A DNA stretch of 5,418 nt. It comes from an uncultured Erysipelotrichaceae bacterium. Lineage in GTDB: Bacteria > Bacillota_I > Bacilli_A > Erysipelotrichales > Erysipelotrichaceae. Below are positions 5,216-5,418 of the stretch, in pieces. How positions within the stretch are numbered: position 1 is the first letter of the stretch; each line of letters opens with the position of its first letter. The DNA is taken from the NCBI GenBank assembly GCA_900314345.1, contig OMUX01000134.1:1-5418 (forward strand). Direction: 5' to 3'. The notes under the pieces were generated by a model. The model did not search any database and was not told where the DNA came from. It saw nothing but the letters and a program-made list of their open reading frames with translations. The translations under genes were made by a program, and so were the position numbers.

Positions 5216-5418
5216 GTTCCTTGTCCTTCTTCTCTGCAAGTTCATGCACACCCTTGTATACATTGACGACAAAGTCCTGGGCATTGGTGACAATACTCCT
5301 TGCCGCAATACTTCCGCGGTCTGCCAGCTTGTTCACCGTGAACTCGGAGATATCAACGACGTAGAAATACGGCTGGCGGATTGTTCCATGCGGCATCACA
5401 CGGAAAGACGGTGTCGTA
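5205..5418 (-). CDS. C-terminal part of an unrecognised protein
   Basis: Only the last 70 residues are in the window. The frame stays open to the edge, and the protein ends with a charged tail EKKDKEHGR. Before that is a mixed alpha/beta stretch, QPYFYVVDISEFTVNKLADRGSIAARSIVTNAQDFVVNVYKGVHELAEKK, with no motif I recognise. A GTG/ATG pair at 5399-5394 could begin a 64-residue protein, but I see no convincing ribosome site before it and the frame continues upstream, so a truncated larger gene is more likely. It overlaps the carbonic anhydrase start by 11 nt and should be co-transcribed with it. I assign no function. Confidence 0.7.
   Translation of the reverse strand, partial: TTPSFRVMPHGTIRQPYFYVVDISEFTVNKLADRGSIAARSIVTNAQDFVVNVYKGVHELAEKKDKEHGR
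5224..5230 (-). promoter_or_regulatory. Shine-Dalgarno deciding the carbonic anhydrase start
   Basis: AGAAGGA on the minus strand lies 8 nt before the ATG at 5215, within the last codons of the preceding gene. It supports the short carbonic anhydrase start over the in-frame ATG at 5308. Confidence 0.65.

Noticed and set aside
5216..5308. N-terminal extension of carbonic anhydrase to an ATG at 5308.
   Set aside because: The 31 added residues are unlike the family and overlap the upstream gene heavily. The ATG at 5215 has a proper ribosome site.

Overview
The window looks like part of a Bacillota (Firmicutes) chromosome of moderate GC content. The evidence is purine-rich Shine-Dalgarno sites, intrinsic terminators with U-tracts, a lipoprotein with a classic lipobox, an L-box (lysine) riboswitch acting by transcription attenuation, and normal TGA and TAA stops. 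A gut-type anaerobe such as an Erysipelotrichia or Clostridia member would fit, but that placement is inference. Every gene I can support lies on the minus strand, so transcription runs from high to low coordinates.

Region 1 (5418 down to 1899) is one tightly packed operon. It contains the C-terminal end of an unrecognised protein, a beta-class carbonic anhydrase, a NimA-like/pyridoxamine-phosphate-oxidase-like FMN protein, a small nitroreductase, a YfbR-type HD-domain phosphohydrolase, a flavin-reductase-like FMN protein and a thioredoxin-like lipoprotein. Junctions run from an 11-nt overlap to a 10-nt gap, and most starts have a Shine-Dalgarno sequence inside the preceding gene. Three of the products belong to flavin-binding families and a fourth is a surface thiol-redox protein, so the operon has a redox or detoxification flavour. 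The operon promoter lies outside the window. An intrinsic terminator closes the operon; its stem overlaps the last stop codon.

Region 2 (1868 down to 1530) is dense regulatory DNA. A near-consensus sigma-A promoter (TTGACA, 17 bp, TATGAT) begins at the foot of that terminator. It drives a leader of about 297 nt that holds a small hairpin, a lysine-riboswitch aptamer (1611-1767), a candidate antiterminator and a strong intrinsic terminator (12-bp stem, CUUG tetraloop, seven U).

Region 3 (1529 down to 27) is a single gene for an AGCS-family sodium:amino-acid symporter with a complete family signature. It is separated from the redox operon and governed by the L-box.

The most interesting point is the pairing of an L-box with an AGCS transporter. 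The family is known for alanine, glycine and glutamine transport, whereas the riboswitch senses lysine. In addition, the P5-P1 junction of the aptamer is about two bases shorter than in the L-boxes I can recall, and the transporter departs from the usual C-terminal substrate-region motif. The gene may be a lysine-repressed uptake system of unrecognised specificity, or the aptamer may be a variant.
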